Counted from the first letter of the stretch, positions 7,891-16,643 are shown. The stretch is 64,000 bases of DNA from an uncultured Prevotellaceae bacterium (GCA_902785695.1 CACZZQ010000002.1:62001-126000), one strand, 5' to 3'. Program-made: numbers and translations. The notes: generated by a model from the sequence alone, not told the origin.

Positions 7891-9246
7891 TTATTCCTCC
7901 ATATCTTCATCCAGACGATTACTCCAAAGATACCTCTTCGTCTCACGGGCTGCCACACCGCTGAGCAGCAGCAGGGCAACGAGGTTGGGAATAGCCATGA
8001 GGGCATTCATACAGTCGGCGATGTTCCAGATAATATCAAGACTGATAATAGAACCGAAGAAGAGCGCAACGATATAAAGTATGCGATAGAATCGGTTGGA
8101 ACGGCGCGCTTCAATATAGTTTACGGCACACTCGCCATAGTAGCTCCAGCCCAAGATGGTGCTGAAGGCAAAGGTGAGGATGCCAAAGGTCAACAACGGA
8201 GCACCTACGTAAGGTATCTTTGAAAACGCCATTTTGGTGAGCGCGGCACCATCGGCATAGCTGATATCTGGATAGGCCAGAATGCTGCTGACGAGAACCA
8301 GTCCTGTCAGGGCACAGATGACCACGGTGTCCCAAAAGGTACCGGTGCTCGACACCAATGCCTGACGCACAGGATTACGCGTCTGGGCAGCAGCAGCCAC
8401 GATAGGAGCCGAGCCCATACCGCTCTCGTTGGAGAAGAGTCCGCGAGCTATGCCATAGCGGGCCGCCATCATTACCGTAGCTCCCACGAAGCCACCGCCA
8501 GCCGCCGAGGGATTAAAGGCAGACCGCACAATGAGTTGCACCGCAGGCCATACATAACTGCCGTTCATGATGAGGATGACGATACAGCCTACCACATAAA
8601 GGACAGCCATAAAAGGCACGAAGACAGTGCAGACACGGGCTATGGCTTTCACACCACCCAAGATGACTGAAGCCGTAAGCAGGCAGACGAAAAGACCGAC
8701 GACCCATGTTGGAATGGCAAATGTCTCGCTGGCAAGCAGAGCTATAGAGTTGGCCTGTACCGTACAGCCGATGCCAAACGAGGCAAGGGCCGTGAACACC
8801 GCAAAGAGAATGGCAAGCCATTTCATGTTCAGACCACGTTCCAAAGCATACATCGGACCGCCATAAGTATGACCGTCACTGCCTCTTACACGATATTTTA
8901 CAGCCAGCAGACCCTCGGCATATTTCGTAGACATACCGAAGATACCAGTGAGCCAGCACCAAAGCACCGCACCAGGGCCGCCCAGCGCAACAGCCGTAGC
9001 CACTCCCACGATGTTTCCTGTTCCGATAGTGGCTGCCAAGGCCGTAGCCAAAGCGCCAAACTGACTCACGTCGCCCTTTGCGCCAGGGTCTCTTTTCACC
9101 GAGAGGCGAATGCCCGTAAACAGTTTGCGCTGAGGTATGCCCAGACGGAAAGTCAGGAACATATGCGTCCCCAACAGAAGAATCACCATAGGCCAGCCCC
9201 ATAGCAGCGAGCTAAGCAACGAGAAGAAGTCGTTAATAGGTTCCAT
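7891..9246 (-). CDS. Alanine/glycine:cation symporter (AGCS family)
   Basis: This is an inner-membrane sodium-coupled amino-acid transporter of about 451 residues with 10-11 hydrophobic helices. Diagnostic segments are ATIGTGNIVGVATA, GGPGAVLWCWLTGIFGMSTKYAE, SNESGMGSAPI and GECAVNYIEA. The frame is open to 9294, but a TACCTTTG promoter box at 9272-9279 lies inside that extension, so the ATG at 9246 (MEPINDFF) is the likely start. It is the first gene of a minus-strand run with mtnN and luxS, and divergent from the YfhO gene. Confidence 0.92.
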   Translation of the reverse strand: MEPINDFFSLLSSLLWGWPMVILLLGTHMFLTFRLGIPQRKLFTGIRLSVKRDPGAKGDVSQFGALATALAATIGTGNIVGVATAVALGGPGAVLWCWLTGIFGMSTKYAEGLLAVKYRVRGSDGHTYGGPMYALERGLNMKWLAILFAVFTALASFGIGCTVQANSIALLASETFAIPTWVVGLFVCLLTASVILGGVKAIARVCTVFVPFMAVLYVVGCIVILIMNGSYVWPAVQLIVRSAFNPSAAGGGFVGATVMMAARYGIARGLFSNESGMGSAPIVAAAAQTRNPVRQALVSSTGTFWDTVVICALTGLVLVSSILAYPDISYADGAALTKMAFSKIPYVGAPLLTFGILTFAFSTILGWSYYGECAVNYIEARRSNRFYRILYIVALFFGSIISLDIIWNIADCMNALMAIPNLVALLLLSGVAARETKRYLWSNRLDEDMEE

Positions 9247-9271
9247 CCTGTCTACAATTGGTTTCCAACGG

Positions 9272-9279
9272 CAAAGGTA
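9272..9279 (-). promoter_or_regulatory. -7 box of the symporter gene
   Basis: TACCTTTG followed by C is read on the minus strand 25 bases before the ATG at 9246. No good -33 box is visible at the right distance. It decides the start codon of the symporter. Confidence 0.55.
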
Positions 9280-9332
9280 CGCATAATTCTTCAATCTAAG
9301 GGTACTATCAATGGCTTTTTTGTGGAATCATG

Positions 9333-9362
9333 TTGCACTTTAAGAAAAAATTCGTAATTTTG
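9333..9362 (+). promoter_or_regulatory. Promoter of the YfhO-family gene
   Basis: TTG at 9333-9335 and TAATTTTG at 9355-9362 are 19 bases apart. The gene starts 31 bases downstream. Confidence 0.65.
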
Positions 9363-9393
9363 CGCCCAGAACAAATAAAACTTGCAAGTAAAC

Positions 9394-11967
9394 ATGAAAT
9401 TAATCAAACAGTGGCTGCCCGATGTGCTGGCAGTTGTTTTCTTTGCCGTATTGGCTTTAGCCTATTTCTATCCTGCCGATATGGAGAATCGTGTATTGAA
9501 CCAAGGCGACATCTCGGCCGGTATGGGAATGGGCGAAGAGGCTGCACAATATCTGATTCGTACAGGAGAACGCACACGCTGGACCAACTCGCTGTTCTCG
9601 GGAATGCCTACTTACCAGATTGCGCCCTCGTATAACAGCACAGACATACTGACAACAGTAGAAGATGCCTACCATTTGTGGCTACCCGACAACGTATGGT
9701 ATCTGTTCGTCTATCTGTTGGGATTCTATATTCTGCTGCGTGCCTTTGACTTCCGCCAGCAACTGGCTGCACTGGGCTCTGTAATATGGGCATTCTCTAC
9801 CTATTTCCTGATTATCATTGCCGCAGGCCACCTGTGGAAAGTGATGGCACTGGCCTATCTACCGCCCATGATTGGCGGTATTGTGCTGGCCTTCAGGAAG
9901 AAATACCTGTGGGGACTCGTGGTGACGGCCCTGTTTGCCGCCCTTGAAGTACACGCCAACCACGTACAGATGACCTACTACTACCTGTTTGTCATCCTGC
10001 TGATGGTACTGGCATTCATCATAGATGCCATCATGAAGAAAGAATACCTGCACATCGGAAAAGCATTGGCGGCCTGTACCGTCGGTGGACTTCTGGGCGT
10101 GATGGTCAATGCCTCGAACCTCTACCACACATGGCAATACTCCAAGGAGACCATGCGCGGCAAGAGCGAACTGGTGAAGGCAAACACAGAGAACCAGACC
10201 AGCAGCGGACTGGAACGCTCGTACATCACCGACTACAGCTACGGCATCGGTGAGACATGGACCCTTTTGGTACCTAATGCCAAGGGCGGTACGTCAGTAC
10301 GTGCTCTGGGCGACAACGAGTCGGTGAAGAAAGAAGGAGATTCCCACTTCTTTAATCTTGGCAACGGCCAGACCATACCCTATAGCTATATGTTCAACCA
10401 GATGCCGCAATACTGGGAAGAGAGCATGGAGGAGGGTTCCAACGGCACCATGGGTCCCGTCTACGTGGGTGCCTTGGTATTGATGCTGGCAGTATTGTGC
10501 CTGCTTATCTGCTACCGCAACCCGCTGACGTGGGGCCTTCTGGCAGCTACCATCCTGAGCATCATGCTATCATGGGGTAAGAACTTCATGGGGCTCACCA
10601 ACATGTTTATCGACTATATGCCGATGTATGCCAAGTTCCGAGCTGTGGAGTCGATACTCGTCATCGCCGAGTTCACCATACCCCTCATGGCCATGCTGGC
10701 ACTGAAGGAACTGGTTTCGCTACGTGAAAACCTCAAACCTCAAACCTCATACTTCAAACCTCAGCGCGCCATCCTCATCGCTTTCGCCTTGACAGGTGGC
10801 ATTGCACTGTTGTTTGCTCTGACTCCCACTACTTTCTTCAACTTCTACACTGACGCCGAGGTGAAGAATTTCAGTCAGATGCTGCCTCCTGCCGACCTCA
10901 ATTCTTTCTTAGAGAGCCTCAGCCAGGCTCGCCAGTCTATCTTCACGGCCGACTGCTGGCGTTCGTTTGGCTTTATTGTAACAGGCACGCTGGTGCTCTT
11001 ACTCTATCAGGCCAAGAAGCTGAAGACATGGATGATGGCAGGAGTGATACTGCTCATCTGTCTGGTTGACCTATGGCAGGTAAACCGCCGTTATCTGAAC
11101 CCTAACGACACGAAGCAGTTTGTAAAGAAGGTGGAGCGTCAACAGATTCGTCCTTTGACAGAGGCCGACCGCCGTATCAAGGATGATCCGACACTCTATT
11201 ACCGTGTGCTGAACCTGGCTCCGAATGTGTTCAACGAGAACGAGACATCGTATTACCACAAGAGTGTAGGTGGCTATCATGCCGCCAAGCTGCGCCGCTA
11301 TCAGGAACTCATTGAGCGCTATATCTCCCGTCAGATGAATATCGCCCAACAGTCTATCCAGACCTATTACGGAGACTTGACACAGGTCAACGGCGACAGC
11401 CTGTGGAACGTGCTCAATATGCTCAACACCCGATATTTCCTCTCTGCGCAGCAGAACATAGAAGTACAGAACCCATACGCCTACGGCAATGCATGGTATG
11501 TGGACAAGATAAAATATGTGGACAACGCCAATCAGGAACTGGATGCACTTGGACAGATGGATCTGCGCCATGAAGCAGTTGCCGACAAGCAGTTCCAGCA
11601 GGTACTGGGCGAGGCCGTTGCCCAGGATTCCATATCTTCTGTTGAACTGACTGCCTACGAGCCCAACCAACTGACCTACGACGTACAGAGTGCCAAGGGC
11701 GGCGTGCTGGTATTCTCAGAGATCTTCTATCCGGAATGGACAGCTACGGTCGATGACGAGGAAGTGGAACTGGGACGCGTGAACTATGTGCTCCGTGCCA
11801 TTCCTGTCAGTGCCGGCAAGCATCAGGTAGTACTCAGTTTCTTCCCCAAATCGGTAGATACCACAGAGACAATAGCCTATGTAGCTCTGACTGTCATCGT
11901 TCTGCTGATATTGCTGCTTATAGGGGTTTCCCTACGCAAAAATGGGGGAAATCCTTCTCGCAAATAG
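9394..11967 (+). CDS. YfhO-family polytopic membrane protein
   Basis: The 857-residue protein has a run of hydrophobic helices over about residues 8-520 with the GT-C-like loop after the first helix (NQGDISAGMGMGEEAAQYLIRTGERTRW). A large extracytoplasmic part follows, and a last helix near the C-terminus (TIAYVALTVIVLLILLLIG). The Bacillus member is linked to glycosylation of wall polymers. In Bacteroidetes the role is unknown but a lipid-linked sugar transfer is plausible. The ATG at 9394 is used rather than the TTG at 9382. Residues near 446-457 (NLKPQTSYFKPQ) look like an inserted repeat. Confidence 0.85.
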   Translation: MKLIKQWLPDVLAVVFFAVLALAYFYPADMENRVLNQGDISAGMGMGEEAAQYLIRTGERTRWTNSLFSGMPTYQIAPSYNSTDILTTVEDAYHLWLPDNVWYLFVYLLGFYILLRAFDFRQQLAALGSVIWAFSTYFLIIIAAGHLWKVMALAYLPPMIGGIVLAFRKKYLWGLVVTALFAALEVHANHVQMTYYYLFVILLMVLAFIIDAIMKKEYLHIGKALAACTVGGLLGVMVNASNLYHTWQYSKETMRGKSELVKANTENQTSSGLERSYITDYSYGIGETWTLLVPNAKGGTSVRALGDNESVKKEGDSHFFNLGNGQTIPYSYMFNQMPQYWEESMEEGSNGTMGPVYVGALVLMLAVLCLLICYRNPLTWGLLAATILSIMLSWGKNFMGLTNMFIDYMPMYAKFRAVESILVIAEFTIPLMAMLALKELVSLRENLKPQTSYFKPQRAILIAFALTGGIALLFALTPTTFFNFYTDAEVKNFSQMLPPADLNSFLESLSQARQSIFTADCWRSFGFIVTGTLVLLLYQAKKLKTWMMAGVILLICLVDLWQVNRRYLNPNDTKQFVKKVERQQIRPLTEADRRIKDDPTLYYRVLNLAPNVFNENETSYYHKSVGGYHAAKLRRYQELIERYISRQMNIAQQSIQTYYGDLTQVNGDSLWNVLNMLNTRYFLSAQQNIEVQNPYAYGNAWYVDKIKYVDNANQELDALGQMDLRHEAVADKQFQQVLGEAVAQDSISSVELTAYEPNQLTYDVQSAKGGVLVFSEIFYPEWTATVDDEEVELGRVNYVLRAIPVSAGKHQVVLSFFPKSVDTTETIAYVALTVIVLLILLLIGVSLRKNGGNPSRK
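10729..10762. repeat. In-frame AACCTCAA-type repeat inside the YfhO-family gene
   Basis: Four spaced copies of AACCTC give the peptide NLKPQTSYFKPQ in a loop after LKELVSLRE. The low-complexity DNA contrasts with the surrounding coding sequence. Confidence 0.6.
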
Positions 11968-11993
11968 CAGGGAAAGCGTAAATTTGCAGCCAA

Positions 11994-12057
11994 CTATGGG
12001 AGCGCGGGCGTCCTCGCCCGCCACCATTGCGGGCGAGGACGCCCGCGCTCCCATACA
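11994..12057. repeat. GC-rich 27-bp perfect inverted repeat (REP-like)
   Basis: A 27-base arm starting TATGGGAGCGCGGGCG and ending CTCGCCCGC is followed by a 7-base loop (CACCATT) and the exact reverse complement. It is far more GC-rich than its surroundings. The first bases after TTTGCAGCCAACT resemble a half element at 54202-54231. REP-like elements with GCGCGGGCGTC arms occur in many bacteria and are usually moved by RAYT transposases; none is in this window. Confidence 0.85.
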
Positions 12058-12119
12058 AACAGCTGTAATAACGGTTAGTTATATAAGCAGGATTGTGAAA
12101 ACTTAAAAACGAAGAAAAG

Positions 12120-12782
12120 ATGAAGAAAGGAATCGTACTGTTCTTAGGAGTTCTGCTCATCGTGAGCAGTTGTACCAACAATACTGCTGCCGGTGTCTAT
12201 ATGGGCGGCGAGTTTGGACATGTTATCGGCTCTGCCATTGGTGGAATCACCGGCGGCTGGCGTGGACATCACACTGGTGCCCTGATTGGCACTGTGGGAG
12301 GAATAGTGGCAGGTGCAGCCATTGGTTCTGCCATCGACAATGCCCAGGAGAAGAAATACGAGGAGCGGATGGCTCAGCGCAGTCAAAGGCCTGAACGCGA
12401 CCTCGACCGTGTCTATGTAGACGATGTCATCTCTATGCTTGAGATTCGTCATGCCGAAATCTTCGAGTCAAATGCCGATGGCGTGCTCAAACGCGGTGAG
12501 GAGTGTACTGTGGTATTCGAGATCCACAACACCTCTGACGATACCATCTATGATGTTTGTCCATTTGTAGAGGATGCCACAGGCAATAAGCACATCAAGA
12601 TCTCGCCCAACCTGCGCATAGAGAGTATTGCCCCGCATCAAGGCATACGCTATACGGCATCTATCCTTGCCGACAAGCGGCTGAAAGATGGTGAGATTGT
12701 GGTGCGCCTCGGTGTAGCACAAGGTGGAAGAAAAATAGGTACCCAGACACGAGAGTTCCGAGTACCTACTGCAAAAAAGTGA
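12120..12782 (+). CDS. Glycine-zipper lipoprotein with C-terminal Ig-like domain
   Basis: The 220-residue product has a lipoprotein signal with lipobox Cys about residue 18 (LLIVSSC). A glycine-zipper segment follows over residues 25-75 (GGEFGHVIGSAIGG, GALIGTVGGIVAGAAIGSAI), a type that inserts into or spans membranes. After a charged linker comes a beta-rich domain (about 95-215) with ECTVVFEIHNTSDDTIYDV, like CARDB or other Ig-like folds. It is probably anchored in the outer membrane, facing the periplasm. The function is unknown. It is convergent with gdhA. Confidence 0.8.
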   Translation: MKKGIVLFLGVLLIVSSCTNNTAAGVYMGGEFGHVIGSAIGGITGGWRGHHTGALIGTVGGIVAGAAIGSAIDNAQEKKYEERMAQRSQRPERDLDRVYVDDVISMLEIRHAEIFESNADGVLKRGEECTVVFEIHNTSDDTIYDVCPFVEDATGNKHIKISPNLRIESIAPHQGIRYTASILADKRLKDGEIVVRLGVAQGGRKIGTQTREFRVPTAKK

Positions 12783-12795
12783 TTATATTTAGGAG

Positions 12796-14136
12796 TTACA
12801 CAATTCCCTGCGCCAGCATGGCCTTGGCGACCTTCATGAAGCCAGCCACATTGGCACCCTTCACGTAGTTCACATAACCTGAAGGCTCCTTGCCGTATTT
12901 CACGCACTGCTCATGGATGCCCTGCATGATATGATGCAGCTTCTGGTCTACCTCCTCGCCAGTCCATGAGATACGCATCGAGTTCTGCGTCATCTCCAGA
13001 CCGCTGGTAGCCACGCCGCCTGCGTTGACAGCCTTACCAGGCGCAAAGAGCTGTCCGGCAGCAATGAACTTGTTCACAGCCTCAGCCGTGCAGCCCATAT
13101 TCGACACCTCAGCTACGCACAGCGGTTTCTGAGCCAGAATCATATCGGCATCCTCACCGTTAAGTTCGTTTTGGGTAGCACAAGGCAGATAGATATCGGC
13201 CTTTGCCTCCCAAGGCTTCTTGCCCTCGAAGAACTTAGCCTCAGGGAATTCCTCTGCGTATGGTGCACAGATATCATTGCCACTGGCACGCAGCTCCAGC
13301 ATATATTCTATCTTCTCGGCATCCAGTCCGGCCTCATCAAGGATATAACCGTCAGGACCACTGATGGTGATCACCTTTGCTCCCAGTTCGGTTGCTTTCT
13401 TTGCGGCACCCCAGGCCACGTTACCGAAGCCGCTGAGTGCTACCGTCTTTCCCTTGATGTCCATTCCGTGGGTCTCCATCATGTGGTGAACGAAGTACAG
13501 GGCGCCAAAGCCCGTAGCCTCAGGACGCAGGATGCTTCCACCCCACTCCAGGCCCTTACCCGTCAAGGTAGCACCGTGGAACTGGCTCGTCAGCTTCTTG
13601 TACATACCAAACAGGTAGCCTATCTCGCGGGCACCCACGCCGATATCACCGGCAGGCACGTCCATATCGGGACCTATCACCTTGTATAGCTCTGTCATAA
13701 AAGCCTGACAGAACGCCATCACCTCACGATCGCTCTTACCGCGGATGCTGAAGTCAGAACCGCCTTTGCCACCACCCATGGGCAATGTGGTCAGGGCATT
13801 CTTAAAGGTCTGTTCGAAGCCCAGAAACTTCAAGATAGAGAGGTTCACCGAGGGATGGAAACGCAGTCCACCCTTATACGGGCCAATGGCACTGTTGAAC
13901 TGCACACGATAGCCGATGTTCACCTGCACCTCGCCCTTGTCATCTATCCAGGGTACACGGAATGTGGTGATACGCTCCGGCTCCACGATGCGCTCCACAA
14001 TCTTTGCCTTCTCGAATTCCGGATGCTGGTTATACACATCTTTGATGGATTCCAGCACTTCGCGAACAGCCTGTAAATACTCCAACTCACCTGGGTGTTT
14101 CCGTTCCAGGTTCTGCATAATTTTCTCTACTTCCAT
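12796..14136 (-). CDS. gdhA: NADP-type glutamate dehydrogenase
   Basis: GdhA aminates 2-oxoglutarate to glutamate with ammonia, a main nitrogen-entry route in Bacteroidales. The 446-residue hexameric-type protein carries the substrate region GPYKGGLRFHPSVN, the catalytic-lysine motif LPMGGGKGGSDF, DVPAGDIGVGAREIGY, and the dinucleotide fold at VALSGFGNVAWGA. It has its own promoter and is divergent from the accessory region, so it marks the left border of the island. Confidence 0.97.
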   Translation of the reverse strand: MEVEKIMQNLERKHPGELEYLQAVREVLESIKDVYNQHPEFEKAKIVERIVEPERITTFRVPWIDDKGEVQVNIGYRVQFNSAIGPYKGGLRFHPSVNLSILKFLGFEQTFKNALTTLPMGGGKGGSDFSIRGKSDREVMAFCQAFMTELYKVIGPDMDVPAGDIGVGAREIGYLFGMYKKLTSQFHGATLTGKGLEWGGSILRPEATGFGALYFVHHMMETHGMDIKGKTVALSGFGNVAWGAAKKATELGAKVITISGPDGYILDEAGLDAEKIEYMLELRASGNDICAPYAEEFPEAKFFEGKKPWEAKADIYLPCATQNELNGEDADMILAQKPLCVAEVSNMGCTAEAVNKFIAAGQLFAPGKAVNAGGVATSGLEMTQNSMRISWTGEEVDQKLHHIMQGIHEQCVKYGKEPSGYVNYVKGANVAGFMKVAKAMLAQGIV

Positions 14137-14181
14137 AGTCTTATGTTTAAATAGTTAACTGTATAAGGTTATTAGACGAGG

Positions 14182-14212
14182 CAAATTTAAGAAAAAAAAC
14201 AATAGCTTCCAA
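14182..14212 (-). promoter_or_regulatory. Promoter of gdhA
   Basis: On the minus strand, TTG (14210-14212) and TAAATTTG (14182-14189) are 20 bases apart. The gene starts about 45 bases downstream. Confidence 0.6.
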
Positions 14213-14319
14213 GAAAAACAACGAAAAAATGTTTATCTATGCAATAATTCACAAATCGCCCTTCTTTTTCTAAAAACACTTTTTTCGACAAAAAGAGAAC
14301 AATATTCAAAAAAATGTTG

Positions 14320-14327
14320 TATATTTG
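14320..14327 (+). promoter_or_regulatory. -7 box for the ATPase/STAS pair
   Basis: TATATTTG followed by C lies 66 bases before the ATPase start. The first leader-motif copy at 14351 falls between the two. No clear -33 box is seen. Confidence 0.5.
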
Positions 14328-14350
14328 CAACCGAAAAACCAAAAACAAGT

Positions 14351-14376
14351 ATGCCTTTGGGCTAAGAAATAAATCA
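14351..14376 (+). repeat. Leader motif copy 1: GCC-loop-GGC hairpin plus AGAAATAAATC
   Basis: ATGCCTTTGGGCTAAGAA followed by ATAAATCA matches 15395-15420 at 23 of 26 positions. GCC TTTG GGC can form a tight 3-bp hairpin, and the loop base difference in the other copy keeps it. It lies in the 5' untranslated region of the ATPase gene. Confidence 0.7.
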
Positions 14377-14393
14377 ACATATTACATTAAGCT

Positions 14394-15047
14394 ATGAACA
14401 TTGATACGTTGCTAAATAAGTATTTTAAGGAATGTTCATCATTGCCAACCATCGAAGTGTTCGACAATGAGAACATTTATAATGTATATGTTGATGTAGT
14501 CAAGACCTTGAAGAACTCACCAGACATAGAACTTGGAGTTCTACAACTTCTTAGTTATTGTTTCTACGAGATATTGGACAATGTGCTGATACATTCAGGG
14601 AAAAAGACGGGAACAGTGATTATGCATTATGAGCCATCAAAATCAAGTGTAAGAATTCTTGTTGTTGATGACGGGATGGGGATTCTTCGATCCCTTTCGG
14701 AGAATGAAGCGTATAAAGACTTGTCCGAGTCAGAAGCTATACGATTGTGCTTAAAAAATAAGGTAACAGACGGAAAAGGCATGGGCTATGGTTTGTATTC
14801 CACCATTTGTCTCATTAAGAACGCCGGCATCCAGATGGAGATACATTCTGGTCAGCATATCCTCCATACTGATGGAGATAAAGAAACCATCTTTGATGCA
14901 CCTCTGTGGCAAGGTACAATAGTCTATTTTGAATTGCATACAGACAAAGAGATAGATCCCAACAGCATCCTTGAGAATAGAACCGATGCAGAAACAGAGT
15001 TTAATGAAACATTTATCGACACGTCAGACATTGACGAGTTATGGTGA
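14394..15047 (+). CDS. GHKL-fold ATPase (anti-sigma/histidine-kinase type), paired with a STAS-like protein
   Basis: The 217-residue protein has a Bergerat ATP-binding fold: N box YEILDNVLIHSG (Glu59, Asn63), G1 box VVDDGMGI (92-97), and G2 box GKGMGYGLYS (127-136). There is no His-phosphotransfer domain, sensor or membrane segment, so it resembles SpoIIAB/RsbW-like protein kinases rather than a full histidine kinase. The C-terminal 40 residues are acidic (ends IDTSDIDELW). It is followed 16 bases later by a STAS-like protein. The pairing suggests partner switching, but no sigma factor lies nearby. Its real target is unknown. Confidence 0.75.
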   Translation: MNIDTLLNKYFKECSSLPTIEVFDNENIYNVYVDVVKTLKNSPDIELGVLQLLSYCFYEILDNVLIHSGKKTGTVIMHYEPSKSSVRILVVDDGMGILRSLSENEAYKDLSESEAIRLCLKNKVTDGKGMGYGLYSTICLIKNAGIQMEIHSGQHILHTDGDKETIFDAPLWQGTIVYFELHTDKEIDPNSILENRTDAETEFNETFIDTSDIDELW

Positions 15048-15063
15048 TTAAGCATATACGATT

Positions 15064-15360
15064 ATGATAACATTCCATTTTATAAAATATGGTGAATACC
15101 TTGGTACACGTCAGTTAGGCGAGAGAGTGAGCGAACAGCTATGGCCACTCATACAAGGAAACGAGAGGGTCTGCCTTGATTTTGAGGGTGTAGATGTCGT
15201 ATCCAACTCCTTTGCAGATGAATGTATTGCAAAATTGTTGCTGCTTATGTCGCTTGACGAGTTAAAGCAACGCACCACTTTTCGTGGCCTTAACGACTTT
15301 GCCCGCAAGAACATAGCACTTGCATTAAAACGCAGGTTGCAAGCTGCAACTGTTGCTTGA
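15064..15360 (+). CDS. STAS-like (DUF4325-type) protein
   Basis: The 98-residue protein shows the DUF4325 pattern: CLDFEGVDVVSNSFADE (39-53), then a helix-rich end with FRGLNDFARKNI. The fold is related to anti-anti-sigma STAS domains, and the SNSF serines sit where SpoIIAA is phosphorylated. With the ATPase upstream it likely forms a kinase/substrate pair controlling an unseen partner. That role is inferred from architecture. The gene ends 35 bases before the second leader-motif copy. Confidence 0.7.
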   Translation: MITFHFIKYGEYLGTRQLGERVSEQLWPLIQGNERVCLDFEGVDVVSNSFADECIAKLLLLMSLDELKQRTTFRGLNDFARKNIALALKRRLQAATVA

Positions 15361-15394
15361 TTATAACAACAAATTAGTAACACTAAAAACTGAA

Positions 15395-15420
15395 ATGCCT
15401 ATGGGCTGAGAAATAAATCG
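15395..15420 (+). repeat. Leader motif copy 2
   Basis: ATGCCTATGGGCTGAGAA followed by ATAAATCG repeats the motif found before the ATPase gene. A small GATGC-AGTA-GCATC hairpin follows at 15419-15432. Confidence 0.7.
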
Positions 15421-15471
15421 ATGCAGTAGCATCAAGGACATATAGGATTTGAACATCCACTTTTGATTCTT

Positions 15472-15590
15472 GTTTCTGATAATTGGGGAATTAGAAGAAA
15501 ACTGCAAGAACTGAAGTAGATAGTTCGCGCCTGATGGCGTGGACTTTTACTCGTTTAAGCAGTTTAGGTTATCCCCAATACCTCAGAAAC
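15472..15590 (+). ncRNA. Candidate structured RNA, multi-branched, ending in a terminator
   Basis: Three stacked closing helices are exact complements: 15472-15479 with 15583-15590 (8 bp), 15482-15489 with 15572-15579 (8 bp), and 15499-15505 with 15559-15565 (7 bp). Inside are two hairpins, 15508-15512 with 15522-15526, and 15528-15531 with 15536-15539 around a TGAT loop. A terminator follows immediately. I do not recognise the class. It could be a small RNA, a 3' part of the ATPase/STAS transcript, or a riboswitch-like leader for the broken small gene downstream. No reverse transcriptase or transposase is near. Confidence 0.5.
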
Positions 15591-15623
15591 GTAGACGATG
15601 TAAATTGTCCACGTTTTCTTTTT
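15590..15623 (+). terminator. Intrinsic terminator of the candidate RNA
   Basis: CGTAGACGAT (15590-15599) pairs with ATTGTCCACG (15604-15613) with one G-T and one A-C position. TTTTCTTTTT follows. Confidence 0.65.
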
Positions 15624-15707
15624 GTGTGCTTTTTAACTAACCTATCAATAACTTAAAATGGATTCTAAAACAGAAGTGGCAACTGGAAAAAACAGCCAAA
15701 GAAAAAG

Positions 15708-15919
15708 ATGTTGTGTAAGGTTACTACTACTAGAGCAATTACAGCAAATGACGTTAAAGTAGAAAAAGGTATGTCTGTTGAGGTAATATCGCAGACAATT
15801 TTAACAATGGCAAGGATAGAGAAGCTATGAAACAGGCTTTTATCCAAAAATATGGCATTGATGTCACAAAAGCAATGCCAAGTTTGACATTTTTTCTAAT
15901 AGATGTGATATCACGTTAA
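15708..15919 (+). pseudogene. Frameshifted small protein gene (VTTTRA...VEKGMSVE family, DUF6140-like)
   Basis: From the ATG at 15708 the frame reads MLCKVTTTRAITANDVKVE and KGMSVEVIS, then drifts into QTILTMARIEKL and stops. In another frame from about 15791 the sequence continues ADNFNNGKDREAMKQAF then IQKYGIDVTKA to a stop at 15919. Together these rebuild one protein of about 70 residues of a type I recall in Bacteroidales (DUF6140-like), broken by a shift around 15788-15792. The family name is from memory. Confidence 0.5.
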
Positions 15920-15930
15920 TCTTTACTATT

Positions 15931-16632
15931 ATGACAATAGAATATCTAGAACAGGAGCAGCAAAAGATATGGCATGATATGGAAGTTCTTGCCAAGGAAT
16001 TTGGATATGTGGAGAATAAACCAATATATGATGGCATCTACGACTTTTCTGGCTATCTCAATTCAAAGCCTAAAATCATGTGGATACTTAAAGAGCCAAA
16101 TGGGCAGATAGATGAAAAGAAACTTGAGAAGGGAGGTTGGATTATTCCAAATGAAGTATTTTCAAATCTTGAGAAAACTGCTAGTCAGCCGACATGGCAA
16201 GTAATTATTTATGTAATGTATGGATATCTGAATGGTCTAATGTATGATGACATGGACTATATTCGTAATAAAATTGAAATGGCAAAGGTTATGCAATCCA
16301 TAGCATATTTGAATGTGAGTAAGATGCCGGGGTATAACAAATCGGTTAAAAGTAACATTGAACAATGCTATATCAAATGGAAATCAATTCTTAACAAGCA
16401 GATTGAAACATATGCTCCCGATGTAATTATCTTTGGCAATACATTTGATTTTTTCAAAAATGATTTCAAGAATAAAGGGCTTGAGAAGGTTGGTAATTAT
16501 CCAGGTTGGATTGATGTTTATAAAAGTGGGCAACTTATTCTATTGGATGCATATCATCCTTCTCGCAAAGGGCGAGATTATGTTAATACGCTTATAGAGG
16601 CTCTTAATGGTTATTTTCCAATTCATAAATAA
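15931..16632 (+). CDS. Protein with uracil-DNA-glycosylase-like fold, unknown function
   Basis: The 233-residue protein is AT-rich in codon use compared with the flanking core genes. Two segments recall the UDG superfamily: KPKIMWILKEPNGQI near residue 47 (position of motif 1, normally GEAPG or GQDPY) and LDAYHPSRKGRDY near 209 (position of the HPS motif). A central APDVIIFGNTF strand also fits. The catalytic Asp/Asn of true glycosylases is not evident, so activity should not be assumed. It sits 11 bases ahead of a lipoprotein gene in the accessory stretch. Confidence 0.55.
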   Translation: MTIEYLEQEQQKIWHDMEVLAKEFGYVENKPIYDGIYDFSGYLNSKPKIMWILKEPNGQIDEKKLEKGGWIIPNEVFSNLEKTASQPTWQVIIYVMYGYLNGLMYDDMDYIRNKIEMAKVMQSIAYLNVSKMPGYNKSVKSNIEQCYIKWKSILNKQIETYAPDVIIFGNTFDFFKNDFKNKGLEKVGNYPGWIDVYKSGQLILLDAYHPSRKGRDYVNTLIEALNGYFPIHK

Positions 16633-16643
16633 AGTAACAAAAA

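Noticed and set aside
15472-15590. Retron msr-msd or group II intron
   Set aside because: No reverse transcriptase lies within the window and the conserved intron ends are not seen.
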